From JANOZM01 sp031429355 (GTDB taxonomy: Bacteria; Pseudomonadota; Gammaproteobacteria; Burkholderiales; Burkholderiaceae_E), in the NCBI GenBank assembly GCA_031429355.1, contig JANOZM010000017.1, forward strand, positions 29,412 through 93,411: a DNA stretch of 64,000 nucleotides. The letters run 5' to 3'. The translations under genes were made by a program, and so were the position numbers. Shown here one piece after another: positions 27,304 to 36,306 of the stretch (its first letter is position 1; each line of letters begins with the position of its first letter). A model generated the notes under the pieces. The model searched no databases. It worked only from the letters and a program-made list of their open reading frames with translations, and was not told where the DNA came from.

Positions 27304-28119
27304 TTAAGTATCCACTGCTTCTGATTCAGTCACCCAAACCTTGGCATCAATATTTCCAACCCGCGATAAATGCATCACATATTCATACCGATCGGGCCGA
27401 TACAACCCATGCAACCACTGCACAGGCTTATTTTGACGATCAAAAATTAATCGTTTTACAGCTAACAACGCGGTACCCACCGCTACCTCTAAATGTTCGG
27501 CAGTAGCAACGTCGGCCAATTGCGCCGAAATAGTTTGCTCGGCGCGGCCTACTTGAATACCCGATTCTTCTAACAACACTAAAATTGGTTTTTGGGCTAA
27601 CTCGCGTTTACCAAAACGGGCCATTTTTGCCGGTACAAAAGTGGTGATTAATGAAAGCGGCCCATCGGGAATGCTACGCACGCGCACCGCCTTTTGCACT
27701 AATTCGGTTGCTGGCAAATTAAGCGCGGCACTTACATCAGGTGTTGCATTGATCGTTTGAACATCAATTACTTTTACGCGCGTTCGCAAACCCACCATTA
27801 CGAGATTTTCAAGCAAGCCTGTGAGCTTGCCGCCTAGTTTTTTAGAACCTTCGGTGTTAGCTTTGGTGGCTACTATTGGCTGAATCGGTCGTGTACCGCG
27901 CCCTGCCTCGCGAGAGATAAGCCCTTCGGCTTGTAGTTGCCCAAGCGCTTTTCGAACGGTAACGCGCGCTACCTGAAAGCGTTGTTGCAAAACCGTTTCG
28001 CTTGGCAAGCCTGCAGCAAATACCCCAGCTAGCAATTGCTCACGCAGCACCAAGTAGACCTGATGATACTTAGGTACCACGGCATGGCTGAGGATTGGTG
28101 ATAGTAGAGGCGCGCCCAT
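27304..28119 (-). CDS. GntR-family (HutC/UTRA) transcriptional regulator
   Basis: About 271 residues. A winged helix N-terminal domain (about 20-85: VYLVLREQLLAG, LPSETVLQQRFQVARVTVRKAL, EGLISREAGRGT) is followed by a UTRA effector domain (about 110-260). First gene of the operon, 23 bp before the binding-protein gene. A 9-bp inverted repeat at 28137-28160 lies directly before the start and is the probable autoregulatory operator. The start is uncertain: ATG 28119, or TTG 28134. UTRA domains bind small effectors such as urocanate or sugars. Confidence 0.85.
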   Translation of the reverse strand: MGAPLLSPILSHAVVPKYHQVYLVLREQLLAGVFAAGLPSETVLQQRFQVARVTVRKALGQLQAEGLISREAGRGTRPIQPIVATKANTEGSKKLGGKLTGLLENLVMVGLRTRVKVIDVQTINATPDVSAALNLPATELVQKAVRVRSIPDGPLSLITTFVPAKMARFGKRELAQKPILVLLEESGIQVGRAEQTISAQLADVATAEHLEVAVGTALLAVKRLIFDRQNKPVQWLHGLYRPDRYEYVMHLSRVGNIDAKVWVTESEAVDT

Positions 28120-28136
28120 CGCGGTATGCTGCAACG

Positions 28137-28160
28137 GTTCTATTGTCCTGTCAATAGAAC
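28137..28160. promoter_or_regulatory. Candidate GntR operator
   Basis: GTTCTATTG-TCCTGT-CAATAGAAC is a perfect 9-bp inverted repeat, 18 bp before the GntR start codon. It has the G-T...A-C outer bases usual for this regulator family. Binding here would control the whole ten-gene operon. Confidence 0.6.
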
Positions 28161-28494
28161 AATTTCATTCGAAATGTGGCGGTTAATAGATCCGTCTTAC
28201 TGGCCGAAACTAGACAGCCCACCCTTAAACCCGCGATGCCAGAGTGCGTCGAGAAATTTTACTAAAAAAGTGAAAAAATTCCTTTGAATTTTTGTGCCCC
28301 TTGTTAATCAAATACTTAGCGAACGAGGCATGAACATTGCTACTATTTAAAGCAACACTCTTTTTTGCTGGTCGCTCTGTGACTGGTGCGTCTTGAGAAC
28401 TTTAACGCAATGTGGATGAATCAATCGTTTTTCATCTTTGAACCACAGCGGTAAAAAACTTTCCTTAACTGTTACTCATTCTAGGTAGAAGATC
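28161..28494. other. Intergenic region between the GntR operon and the PEP-CTERM gene
   Basis: No gene seen in 334 bp. It must carry the divergent promoters of the catabolic operon and of the CHRD gene. AT-rich segments occur at 28255-28330, but no box pair is convincing. Confidence 0.5.
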
Positions 28495-29088
28495 ATGAAA
28501 TTGAACTCGCTGTTTGCACCACTTGTGGCTGTTTTTGGGTTGTTGTGCGCTTTACCCGCAAATGCGGCTGTAATTCTGTTTCAAGGCACTTTTGCTCCCG
28601 AAGCAACTGGAGCGACAGGTAACGGCGCTTTGAGCCTGCGATACGACGATATTGCTCGTACTTTAGCAATCAATGCGACTTGGCAAGGGCTGTCCGGAAA
28701 TACAACGACAGCACATATTCATTGTTGCACCGCGGTGGCTCGCACGGGTACGGCCGGCGTAGCGTTGGCCCAAGCCGGAATATTGCCAGGATTTCCGTTA
28801 GGCGCGCAAAGTGGAAGCTACATTAGTTTGATCGACCTTTCACTTACAAGTCAGTATTCCGCTGCGTTTATTACGGCCAGTGGAGGGACTACACAAGGCG
28901 CGGAATCACGCCTAATTGGGAACTTAGCTTCCGGTAACGCTTACTTTAATATTCACAGTTCAACGTTTGGAGGCGGTGAAATTAGAGCTTTTGTTTCACG
29001 CGTGCCGTTGCCTGGCTCACTCGCTTTGATATTGGTTGGCGCAGCGGGAGTATTTTTAGCGAGCAGGAAGAAGGCCTTTGGCATTTAG
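28495..29088 (+). CDS. CHRD-domain protein with PEP-CTERM-type sorting signal
   Basis: 197 residues: signal peptide (to about ALPANA), a CHRD domain (TFAPEATGATGNGALSLRYD, AHIHCCTA, NAYFNIHSSTFGGGEIRAFV) and a C-terminal VPLPGSLALILVGAAG helix ending in Arg/Lys. That tripartite end is the exosortase (EpsH/XrtA) sorting signal with a P-L-P variant. The protein is probably exported and then processed at the envelope. CHRD domains also occur in extracellular superoxide dismutase-like and chordin-like proteins; function here is unknown. No exosortase gene is in the window. Confidence 0.85.
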   Translation: MKLNSLFAPLVAVFGLLCALPANAAVILFQGTFAPEATGATGNGALSLRYDDIARTLAINATWQGLSGNTTTAHIHCCTAVARTGTAGVALAQAGILPGFPLGAQSGSYISLIDLSLTSQYSAAFITASGGTTQGAESRLIGNLASGNAYFNIHSSTFGGGEIRAFVSRVPLPGSLALILVGAAGVFLASRKKAFGI

Positions 29089-29204
29089 TTGCTAAGGGTT
29101 TTTGGCGGCACTGTTTAAACGACGGGGTCGCCTTTTAGTGCTTGACCAAGCGCCGGTTGAAAGATCGGCTTATTATTTTGTTACCGTAGAATTTACGTTT
29201 CAAT

Positions 29205-30110
29205 CTAACTACGCTTCGTATGCTCGCGAGTCTCGCTAATAAATTCCAGAGCTTCTGCCTTAATCGTGGTGCCACGCCGCCAAACAAGGCCAACGTCGAT
29301 CGTGTCCACTGCATCTCGAAGGGGCCTTACATCAACGTGCTCCGCATCCAGAGTCCAAGGGCGATACAGAAAATCGGGTAACACCGCTATCCCGGCACCT
29401 TGGCCGACTAAAGAGCGAACAGCCTCCAAAGAGCTGGTGCTCATGAGTACCTTAGGCTTTAACCGATAGCGTTGCCAAACCATTTGCATTTGCACCGACA
29501 TTCGATCAGCGTCTAACTCGATCAATTCGTACGCCGCACACTCCGCTAGTGTTAACTCCTCTTTTGCAGCTAAGGGGTGGTTTGCCGACATCCAGACTTG
29601 ATTGGGTGATCGCAAAAGTGTTTCAGAAACCAAGGCCTGTCGATCCTCCAACATACTAGACAGCATAATGGCAACGTCGACTTCACCGTTGATGAGTAAA
29701 TGTTCTAAAAAATCAGGTCGTTCTTCGATTAGCTTTAATTTGACATTCGGGCAGCTGCGCCGAAACCGAGCGACCAATTCCGACAAGTAGTAGCCTGCCA
29801 CCAAACTGGAAACGCCTATTGCGAGTTCGCCATCTAGTAATTTTGGTACTTCTTTTTGCAAGTTGGTTGCGTCGGCAACCGCCGATAAAACTTTTCGTGC
29901 GCTGGCTAAAAAGCGGTGTCCATCGGGGGTGAGCAACATGCCCTTAGCCGTTCGCTCAAATAGCTTGAGCCTAAGCTCTTCTTCTAGTTCTTGAATACTT
30001 TTGGTAATTGCAGATTGGGCGATGTTAACCATGCGAGCGGCCGACGCAACCGAGTTTGATTCGGCGACCGCAATGAAGTAGCGAAATTGGCGAAGCGTTA
30101 CGTTACGCAT
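29205..30110 (-). CDS. LysR-family transcriptional regulator
   Basis: 301 residues. The winged helix N-terminal domain (FRYFIAVAESNSVASAARMVNIAQSAITKSIQELEEELRLKLFER) is followed by a periplasmic-binding-like effector domain. It lies 12 bp after an SDR gene on the same strand and probably shares its transcript. It is convergent with the CHRD gene. Effector unknown. Confidence 0.9.
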   Translation of the reverse strand: MRNVTLRQFRYFIAVAESNSVASAARMVNIAQSAITKSIQELEEELRLKLFERTAKGMLLTPDGHRFLASARKVLSAVADATNLQKEVPKLLDGELAIGVSSLVAGYYLSELVARFRRSCPNVKLKLIEERPDFLEHLLINGEVDVAIMLSSMLEDRQALVSETLLRSPNQVWMSANHPLAAKEELTLAECAAYELIELDADRMSVQMQMVWQRYRLKPKVLMSTSSLEAVRSLVGQGAGIAVLPDFLYRPWTLDAEHVDVRPLRDAVDTIDVGLVWRRGTTIKAEALEFISETREHTKRS

Positions 30111-30122
30111 AACCGAGGCCGA

Positions 30123-30884
30123 TTATTCAGCGTCTCTGACGTCAGCAATTACTTGCTTTCCAAAAGTTTTGCGCGCAATGTAGGCGATAATTTTAGCGGC
30201 GGCTACATCGGGTGAATCTAACATTCCTTTGTCCTTTAGGTCTTGGAAGTTCTGTCGACTGGAAAACGCTTCCGGTGAGGCGCTACGCAATTGAATCTGC
30301 ATATCAGTATCAATGACCCCTGGAGCAAGTGAACACACTCGTGCTGGATGCTGCATTTCCTGCTGCTCCATTTCAATCGCTCTGGTGAAATGATCCATAC
30401 CCGCTTTAATCGCACAATAGGAAGTCGATCCAGCCATAGCGCGGCGACCAAGCCCCGAGGATATATTTACGATCGATTTGGGGATGCTTGCAGATTGTAT
30501 TGCGCGTAAGAAGGCGTTGCACAATAACAAAGGGGCAGTAAGCCCAACTTCAACAGCACGAATAATATCGACGTTAACCTGAGCACCCAAACTAGCAGGC
30601 TCGGCTAAGTAGGCGGCATTGTTAATCAAAGTAACGGAAGCAAATGGTGCTTGAGTCGATATAAGCTTCGTAGTTAAAAACCGCTCTAACTGTTGGGCAA
30701 TGTCTTGAGCGTCGGCTAAGTCCGCTTTCCATTGCACAACCGGGTATTTCACTTCCAGCGAAGCGAGCTCTGAACTTTGCTGCCGAGCAATTCCAAGAAC
30801 TTGATGACCTGCTGTTGCTAATTGCTTAGCAATTGCTTGCCCAAGCCCTCGCGAACTACCAGTAACAATATACAAATGTGTCAT
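30123..30884 (-). CDS. Short-chain dehydrogenase/reductase
   Basis: 253 residues, NAD(P)-binding TGSSRGLGQAIA near the N-terminus, INNAAYLAEP, NISSGLGRRAMAGS and the catalytic YCAIK. The pattern resembles sepiapterin-reductase/benzil-reductase-like SDRs. It is followed by the LysR gene, which may regulate it or be co-regulated. Its promoter lies in the rplQ terminator region. Confidence 0.85.
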   Translation of the reverse strand: MTHLYIVTGSSRGLGQAIAKQLATAGHQVLGIARQQSSELASLEVKYPVVQWKADLADAQDIAQQLERFLTTKLISTQAPFASVTLINNAAYLAEPASLGAQVNVDIIRAVEVGLTAPLLLCNAFLRAIQSASIPKSIVNISSGLGRRAMAGSTSYCAIKAGMDHFTRAIEMEQQEMQHPARVCSLAPGVIDTDMQIQLRSASPEAFSSRQNFQDLKDKGMLDSPDVAAAKIIAYIARKTFGKQVIADVRDAE

Positions 30885-30897
30885 AAATTTTATCCAT

Positions 30898-30937
30898 AAA
30901 AAAACCCGCCGAAAGCACGAGGCTACAGCGGGTTTTT
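30898..30937 (-). terminator. Terminator of the alpha ribosomal operon
   Basis: AAAAACCCGC pairs with GCGGGTTTTT around a 17-18 base loop, with a T-run on the minus strand. It lies 80 bp after the rplQ stop. A smaller AACACGA/TCGTGTT hairpin lies between. Confidence 0.85.
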
Positions 30938-31015
30938 AACACGAAACACTGTCTCGTGTTGAATCGATCTAAGCTAAATTTCTACAGTTTGAAGTTAAAG
31001 CTTTAAGTTTAAGAC

Positions 31016-31402
31016 TTAAATTTCTTTGGGTGCTTCAGTTACTTCAGGACGATCCATCAATTCCATAAAGGCCATTGGCGCATTGTCACCTTGGCGAAAG
31101 CCAAACTTCAAAATGCGGGTATAGCCGCCAGGGCGCTTAGCAAAGCGTGGGCCTAGGTCGTTGAAGATTTTGCTAACCATATCGCGATCGCGCAAGCGAT
31201 TGAACGCTAAGCGACGATTTGATAACGACGGGGTTTTGCCCAAATTGATTAATGGCTCTACAACACGGCGCAATTCCTTTGCTTTAGGCAAAGTAGTTTT
31301 AATTGCTTCGTGCAACAACAACGAGTTGCACATATTACGTAGCATTGCTTCGCGATGTGCGCTTGTGCGGTTTAGTTTCCGCAATCCATTTCCGTGACGC
31401 AT
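31016..31402 (-). CDS. rplQ: 50S ribosomal protein L17
   Basis: 128 residues, beginning MRHGNGLRKLNRTSAHR, the invariant L17 start. Last gene of the alpha operon (rpsM, rpsK, rpsD, rpoA, rplQ) 53 bp after rpoA and followed by a terminator. Confidence 0.98.
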   Translation of the reverse strand: MRHGNGLRKLNRTSAHREAMLRNMCNSLLLHEAIKTTLPKAKELRRVVEPLINLGKTPSLSNRRLAFNRLRDRDMVSKIFNDLGPRFAKRPGGYTRILKFGFRQGDNAPMAFMELMDRPEVTEAPKEI

Positions 31403-31455
31403 ATTCTGCTCCTTCTTTCCGGTCGCTTGACTCTAGTTCAAACTGAACCGCCCGA

Positions 31456-32430
31456 TTACGGACGATCCAATCCAACTGGCGGCCAGTTCTCTAATTTCAT
31501 TCCCAGCGTTAAGCCGCGTGAGGCCAAGACATCTTTAATTTCGTTCAGTGACTTGCGACCCAAGTTCGGGGTCTTCAACAATTCGTTTTCGGTACGCTGA
31601 ATCAAATCGCCGATGTAGTAAATGTTTTCAGCTTTCAAGCAATTTGCAGAACGCACTGTGAGCTCTAAATCATCCACTGGACGCAACAACGTTGGATCCA
31701 TTTGTGGTTGACGTGGTTGCTCCAGAATTGGTTCAGCACCGCCTTCAAGCGCAGCAAATACACTGAGCTGTTCAACCAAAATACGCGCAGCATGACGAAC
31801 ACCTTCCTCAGGCGAAATCACACCGTTTGTTTCGATGTCTAAAATTAGACGATCAAGGTCGGTACGTTGCTCAACACGGGCGCTTTCAACACTGTAGCTA
31901 ACACGCTTAACAGGCGAGAACGAAGCATCTAGTACGATGCGGCCAATGGTTTTGCTCTCATTCATATTGCGCATGTTGCCTGGCACATAGCCGCGACCAC
32001 GCTCAATTTTGATCTGCATATCCAACTTGCCACCATCAGTTAAGTTGGCAATCACCAATTCGGGATTGATTAACTCAACGTCATGGGGTAAATCGATATC
32101 TCCTGCATGCACGGGACCAGCACCTTCTTTACGCAAGGTTAAAAACACCTCGTCGCGGTTGTGCAACTTGAAGGTAACACCCTTCAAATTCAGCAACAAA
32201 TCAACCATGTCTTCACGGACACCGTCGATTGTAGAATACTCATGTACGACACCAGAGATTTGCACTTCGGTTGGGGCATAACCCACCATCGAAGACAGCA
32301 AAACGCGGCGTAGTGCATTGCCCAAGGTATGGCCGTAGCCGCGCTCGAAGGGCTCCATAACCACGCGTGCGTGGTGAGCGCCAACTTGCTCGACATCGAC
32401 AATCTTGGGTTTCAGCATTGATGTTTGCAT
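31456..32430 (-). CDS. rpoA: RNA polymerase alpha subunit
   Basis: 324 residues. The N-terminal domain for dimerisation (GYGHTLGNALRRVLLSSM) and the C-terminal domain (residues about 245-324, including LRSANCLKAENI-like VRSANCLKAENIYYIGDL) that contacts UP elements and activators. Usual length. Confidence 0.98.
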   Translation of the reverse strand: MQTSMLKPKIVDVEQVGAHHARVVMEPFERGYGHTLGNALRRVLLSSMVGYAPTEVQISGVVHEYSTIDGVREDMVDLLLNLKGVTFKLHNRDEVFLTLRKEGAGPVHAGDIDLPHDVELINPELVIANLTDGGKLDMQIKIERGRGYVPGNMRNMNESKTIGRIVLDASFSPVKRVSYSVESARVEQRTDLDRLILDIETNGVISPEEGVRHAARILVEQLSVFAALEGGAEPILEQPRQPQMDPTLLRPVDDLELTVRSANCLKAENIYYIGDLIQRTENELLKTPNLGRKSLNEIKDVLASRGLTLGMKLENWPPVGLDRP

Positions 32431-32444
32431 CTAGAAATCCTCTC

Positions 32445-33068
32445 TTAGCGCGAGTACAATTCGACGATCAAACTTTCGTTGATTTCGTTAGCGAAGTCGC
32501 CACGGTCCGGAACCTGTTTATAGGTGCCTTCCATTTTGTTCTTGTCTACCGAGACCCAGCTTGGGAAACCGCCCTGTTCAGCCAACATTAATGAGTCGGC
32601 GATACGGACTTGTTTCTTGGAGCGTTCACGAACGGTGACCACGTCATTTACGGAAACTTGAGCCGACGGAATATTTAACGTACGGCCATTAACTAAAACT
32701 GCTTTGTGGCTAACAAGCTGACGTGATTCGGCGCGTGTTGAGCCAAAGCCCATGCGATACACGACGTTGTCTAAACGTGACTCAAGCAATTGCAGCAAGT
32801 TTGTACCGGTACTGCCCTTACGACGCTCAGCTTCGGCGAAGTAGCGGCGGAACTGACGCTCCAAAATACCATACATGCGTTTTACTTTTTGCTTCTCGCG
32901 CAATTGCAAGCCATAGTCGGATGTACGCGCACCGGAAGTGCGGCCATGTTGACCTGGTTTACTGTCGAGTTTGCATTTTGAGTCAAGACCACGACGTGTG
33001 CTCTTGAGATATAGATCAGTGCCTTCCCTGCGGGATAGTTTGCACTTTGGACCAGTGTAACGTGCCAC
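32445..33068 (-). CDS. rpsD: 30S ribosomal protein S4
   Basis: 207 residues, MARYTGPKCKLSRREG start, then the S4 RNA-binding domain (LESRLDNVVYRMGFGSTRAES). The zinc cysteines of some S4 proteins are replaced. S4 commonly autoregulates the alpha operon; a large hairpin lies upstream at 33159-33186. Confidence 0.98.
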   Translation of the reverse strand: MARYTGPKCKLSRREGTDLYLKSTRRGLDSKCKLDSKPGQHGRTSGARTSDYGLQLREKQKVKRMYGILERQFRRYFAEAERRKGSTGTNLLQLLESRLDNVVYRMGFGSTRAESRQLVSHKAVLVNGRTLNIPSAQVSVNDVVTVRERSKKQVRIADSLMLAEQGGFPSWVSVDKNKMEGTYKQVPDRGDFANEINESLIVELYSR

Positions 33069-33158
33069 TTTATTTCCTTTGTAGTTCGCGCGAGAGCTCT
33101 GGTGCTTCTCACGGTCAGTCTAGTACTCGATAGAACTTGGCGCTAGACGGCGGGTTGA

Positions 33159-33186
33159 GCTTTGCTAAATACTAATTTAGCAAAGC
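33159..33186. promoter_or_regulatory. 12-bp hairpin between rpsK and rpsD
   Basis: GCTTTGCTAAAT / ATTTAGCAAAGC pair perfectly around ACTA in the 167-bp rpsK-rpsD gap. A T-run precedes rather than follows it on the transcript, so it is not a standard terminator. A regulatory or processing role is possible. Confidence 0.5.
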
Positions 33187-33235
33187 GAAAAAACTTGTTT
33201 ACTGCAAAACATGCAACTTAAAACAGCAAAAGAAC

Positions 33236-33643
33236 CTAGATACGACGACGCTTTGAGGGACGGCAACCGTTATGCGGGGTTGGCGTGATGTCGGCTATTT
33301 GCGTAATTTTGATACCTAAACCGTTTAGTGCACGAATTGCTGACTCGCGACCTGGACCAGGTCCAGTGATGCGCGCTTCTAAATTCTTAATACCGCATTC
33401 CAAGGCAACACGACCAGCGTTCTCACCGGCAACTTGCGCTGCAAACGGTGTGGACTTACGTGAACCTTTAAAACCAGCACCACCCGCGGTCGCCCATGAC
33501 AAGGTATTACCTTGGCGATCGGTGATCGTTACGATGGTGTTGTTAAAAGAAGCATGAATGTGGACGATACCGTCTGAAACATTCTTCTTAACTTTCTTAC
33601 GTGCACGCGCGCTGGCGGCAGATGCGGACTGTTGCTTAGCCAT
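33236..33643 (-). CDS. rpsK: 30S ribosomal protein S11
   Basis: 135 residues with GIVHIHASFNNTIVTITD and the conserved end NGCRPSKRRRI. Second gene of the alpha operon, 16 bp after rpsM. Confidence 0.98.
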   Translation of the reverse strand: MAKQQSASAASARARKKVKKNVSDGIVHIHASFNNTIVTITDRQGNTLSWATAGGAGFKGSRKSTPFAAQVAGENAGRVALECGIKNLEARITGPGPGRESAIRALNGLGIKITQIADITPTPHNGCRPSKRRRI

Positions 33644-33659
33644 TTGCTAATCCAATCAA

Positions 33660-34025
33660 TTATTTCTTTTGAGCGATGTTGGCCTTAACCGGGCCTTTAC
33701 GGGTACGTGCATTGGTACGTGTGCGCTGACCACGGCATGGTAAACCACGACGATGGCGTACACCGCGATAGCATCCCAAGTCCATCAAACGCTTGATCGA
33801 CATGGTGTTCTCACGACGCAAGTCGCCTTCTACGTGGTACTTAGCGATTTGGTCACGAATTTTTTCCAAGTCGTTATCGTCCAGATCCTTTACTTTTTTA
33901 TTGTAAGGGACTCCTGATTGCTCACAAATCATGCGAGCACGTGGACGACCAATACCAAAAATAGCGGTTAAGCCAATCTCAGCATGTTGGTGATTCGGGA
34001 TATTAATTCCGGCGATACGGGCCAT
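33660..34025 (-). CDS. rpsM: 30S ribosomal protein S13
   Basis: 121 residues starting MARIAGINIPNHQH, with YRGVRHRRGLPCRGQRT near the C-terminus. First gene of the alpha operon, just after rpmJ. Confidence 0.98.
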   Translation of the reverse strand: MARIAGINIPNHQHAEIGLTAIFGIGRPRARMICEQSGVPYNKKVKDLDDNDLEKIRDQIAKYHVEGDLRRENTMSIKRLMDLGCYRGVRHRRGLPCRGQRTRTNARTRKGPVKANIAQKK

Positions 34026-34064
34026 AAAACTTTCCTCTGATTCAAGTAAACGGTGCTAGACCGA

Positions 34065-34178
34065 TTACCCTTGACGTTGTTTGTGACGTGGATCATCGCA
34101 AATGACGCGTACAACGCCCTTGCGCTTAATAACTTTGCATTTGCGGCAAATCTTTTTTACCGATGCCATAACTTTCAT
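34065..34178 (-). CDS. rpmJ: 50S ribosomal protein L36
   Basis: 37 codons from the ATG at 34176-34178 to TAA at 34065: MKVMASVKKICRKCKVIKR then KGVVRVICDDPRHKQRQG. It has the Cys/Cys/Cys/His set of the zinc-ribbon L36 form. Too short for standard length cut-offs; it lies between infA and rpsM in the usual order. GAAGGAAAC precedes the start. Confidence 0.96.
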   Translation of the reverse strand: MKVMASVKKICRKCKVIKRKGVVRVICDDPRHKQRQG

Positions 34179-34204
34179 GGTGTTTCCTTCTTTAGTCTTA
34201 TTGC

Positions 34205-34423
34205 TTACTTAGCGCGGAACACGATACGTGCCCGCGATAAGTCGTAGGGTGTTAATTCGACCGTTACTTTATCGCCAGGCAGTATGCGAATGTAATTCAT
34301 TCGCATCTTTCCGGAAATGTGACCGAGTACTACATGCCCATTTTCAAGCTTTACTCTAAAGGTTGCGTTGGGCAAATTCTCAACAACCTCGCCCAGCATC
34401 TGAATAACGTCGTCTTTTGACAT
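34205..34423 (-). CDS. infA: Translation initiation factor IF-1
   Basis: 72 residues, an OB-fold protein (NATFRVKLENGHVVLGHISGKMRMNYIRILPGDKV in pieces). It starts 4 bp after secY. This is the usual place in betaproteobacteria, between secY and rpmJ. Confidence 0.97.
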   Translation of the reverse strand: MSKDDVIQMLGEVVENLPNATFRVKLENGHVVLGHISGKMRMNYIRILPGDKVTVELTPYDLSRARIVFRAK

Positions 34424-34427
34424 TCGG

Positions 34428-35747
34428 TTACTTTTGACCCTTCAAGGTATTTTTCTTAATTAATCCCTCGTACTGCTGGGACATCATTGATGCTTGCACT
34501 TGGGTAATAAAATCCATTGTGACTACAACAATAATTAACAGTGACGTCCCACCGAAGTAAAACGGCACTTTGTATTGCAAGTTCAGAAATTCGGGCACTA
34601 AACAAACTAAGGTAATGTAAACAGCACCAATAGCGGTTAAACGTAACAAAATTTTGTCGATGTACTTTGCGGTCTGATCACCTGGGCGAATGCCTGGCAA
34701 CGTGGCTCCCGATTTCTTCAAGTTATCGGCTGTTTCGCGGCTATTAAAAACAAGCGCCGTGTAAAAGAAACAAAAGAACGCAATTGCAATGGCATAACAC
34801 AGAACATAAATAGGCTGACCAGGCGACAAGGTTGCACCAATGTCTTTGATCCAACGGCCGACTTTTCCGTCGGCGTCACCTGCAAACCACTGACTTAATG
34901 TTGCCGGAAACAAAATAATAGATGACGCGAAAATTGGGGGAATAACACCGGCCATATTTAGCTTCAAAGGCAGATGGGAAGAGACACCACCGTAAACCTT
35001 ATTACCAACTTGGCGCTTCGCGTAATTGACCGTAATTTTGCGCTGCCCTCGTTCTACGAACACAACCAACGCAGTTACCATCAACACAACGACCGCAATA
35101 ATTAAAGCCGCAATCGCAGGCATAGAACCGTTACCAATTAAGGTACCCATTCCAGCCAAAGCGCTTGGTAAACCAGCAACGATTCCGGCAAAAATCAACA
35201 TCGAAATTCCGTTACCAATACCGCGCTCTGTGATTTGTTCGCCAAGCCACATTAAAAACATGGTGCCCGTTAGCAAGCTTGTAACCGCTGTGAACTGAAA
35301 CAACAAACCTTTTTGAACCACAACACCTTGTGACTCAAGTGCCAAAGCGATACCGAATGCTTGAAACGTTGCCAACACTACGGTCCCGTAGCGGGTGTAC
35401 TTGGTAATTTGCCGACGACCCGCTTCACCCTCTTTTTTAAGGGCTTCGAGTGGCGCATAAATTACAGTCATTAACTGCATCACAATCGAAGCCGTAATGT
35501 AAGGCATGATGCCAAGTGCAAATACCGACATACGTGACAGCGCACCGCCCGAAAACATGTTGAACATGTTCAAGATACCTTCAGGCTGGCTTTTAAACAT
35601 ACGTTGCAATTGATCTGGATCAATGCCTGGCACTGGAATATGCGAGCCAATACGATACACAACGAGTGCCAGCAGCAAAAATATAATTCGCCCCTGTAAC
35701 TCGCCGTATTTACCGGACTTCGCTTGATCCATTAAAGTGCTAGACAC
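34428..35747 (-). CDS. secY: Protein translocase subunit SecY
   Basis: 439 residues with ten membrane segments; N-terminal RIIFLLLALVVYRIGSHIPVPGI and SGGALSRMSVFALGIMPYI are typical. It forms the SecYEG channel. It follows rplO in the spc operon. Confidence 0.97.
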   Translation of the reverse strand: MSSTLMDQAKSGKYGELQGRIIFLLLALVVYRIGSHIPVPGIDPDQLQRMFKSQPEGILNMFNMFSGGALSRMSVFALGIMPYITASIVMQLMTVIYAPLEALKKEGEAGRRQITKYTRYGTVVLATFQAFGIALALESQGVVVQKGLLFQFTAVTSLLTGTMFLMWLGEQITERGIGNGISMLIFAGIVAGLPSALAGMGTLIGNGSMPAIAALIIAVVVLMVTALVVFVERGQRKITVNYAKRQVGNKVYGGVSSHLPLKLNMAGVIPPIFASSIILFPATLSQWFAGDADGKVGRWIKDIGATLSPGQPIYVLCYAIAIAFFCFFYTALVFNSRETADNLKKSGATLPGIRPGDQTAKYIDKILLRLTAIGAVYITLVCLVPEFLNLQYKVPFYFGGTSLLIIVVVTMDFITQVQASMMSQQYEGLIKKNTLKGQK

Positions 35748-35784
35748 GTTCTTAGTTCTCTTGACTGTTGGTAGCTAAGTAAAT

Positions 35785-36264
35785 TTACTTAACTTTTGCT
35801 ACTAATTTTCTAACGACTGGCAATACCGGTGTTTCGATAATCTTGCCACCGGCCGCCTCGATTGCAGCACGAGCACCTTTGGTAGCGCCAACACCTTTGA
35901 GCACAACTTTTTTGGTGATTTCGCCCGACAAAATAACTTTGGCACTAATGCTTAATTGCGAAATGATCCCAGCTTGCACCAAAGACAACATATCGATTTC
36001 TTCAAGAGGCATCTTTTGCAAGTCGGACAAACGCACTTCAGCGTTTAGACCGGCGTACAACGATTTGAAACCACGCTTAGGCAAGCGACGTTGCAAAGGC
36101 ATTTGACCGCCTTCGAAGCCGACTTTATGAAAGCCACCTGAACGTGACTTTTGACCCTTGTGGCCACGACCTGCGGTTTTACCGAGGCCGGAACCAATAC
36201 CGCGGCCCACACGCTTTTTAGCATGCTTGGCGCCTTCGGCTGGTTGAATGGTATTAAGTTTCAT
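35785..36264 (-). CDS. rplO: 50S ribosomal protein L15
   Basis: 159 residues beginning MKLNTIQPAEGAKHAKKR, with GRGIGSGLGKTAGRGHKGQ and the PLQRRLPKRGF region. Spc operon order rpmD-rplO-secY is kept. Confidence 0.97.
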   Translation of the reverse strand: MKLNTIQPAEGAKHAKKRVGRGIGSGLGKTAGRGHKGQKSRSGGFHKVGFEGGQMPLQRRLPKRGFKSLYAGLNAEVRLSDLQKMPLEEIDMLSLVQAGIISQLSISAKVILSGEITKKVVLKGVGATKGARAAIEAAGGKIIETPVLPVVRKLVAKVK

Positions 36265-36306
36265 AACTAATCCTTGTTGCTGAAGATGGCGACTAATGCG
36301 CTAGCT

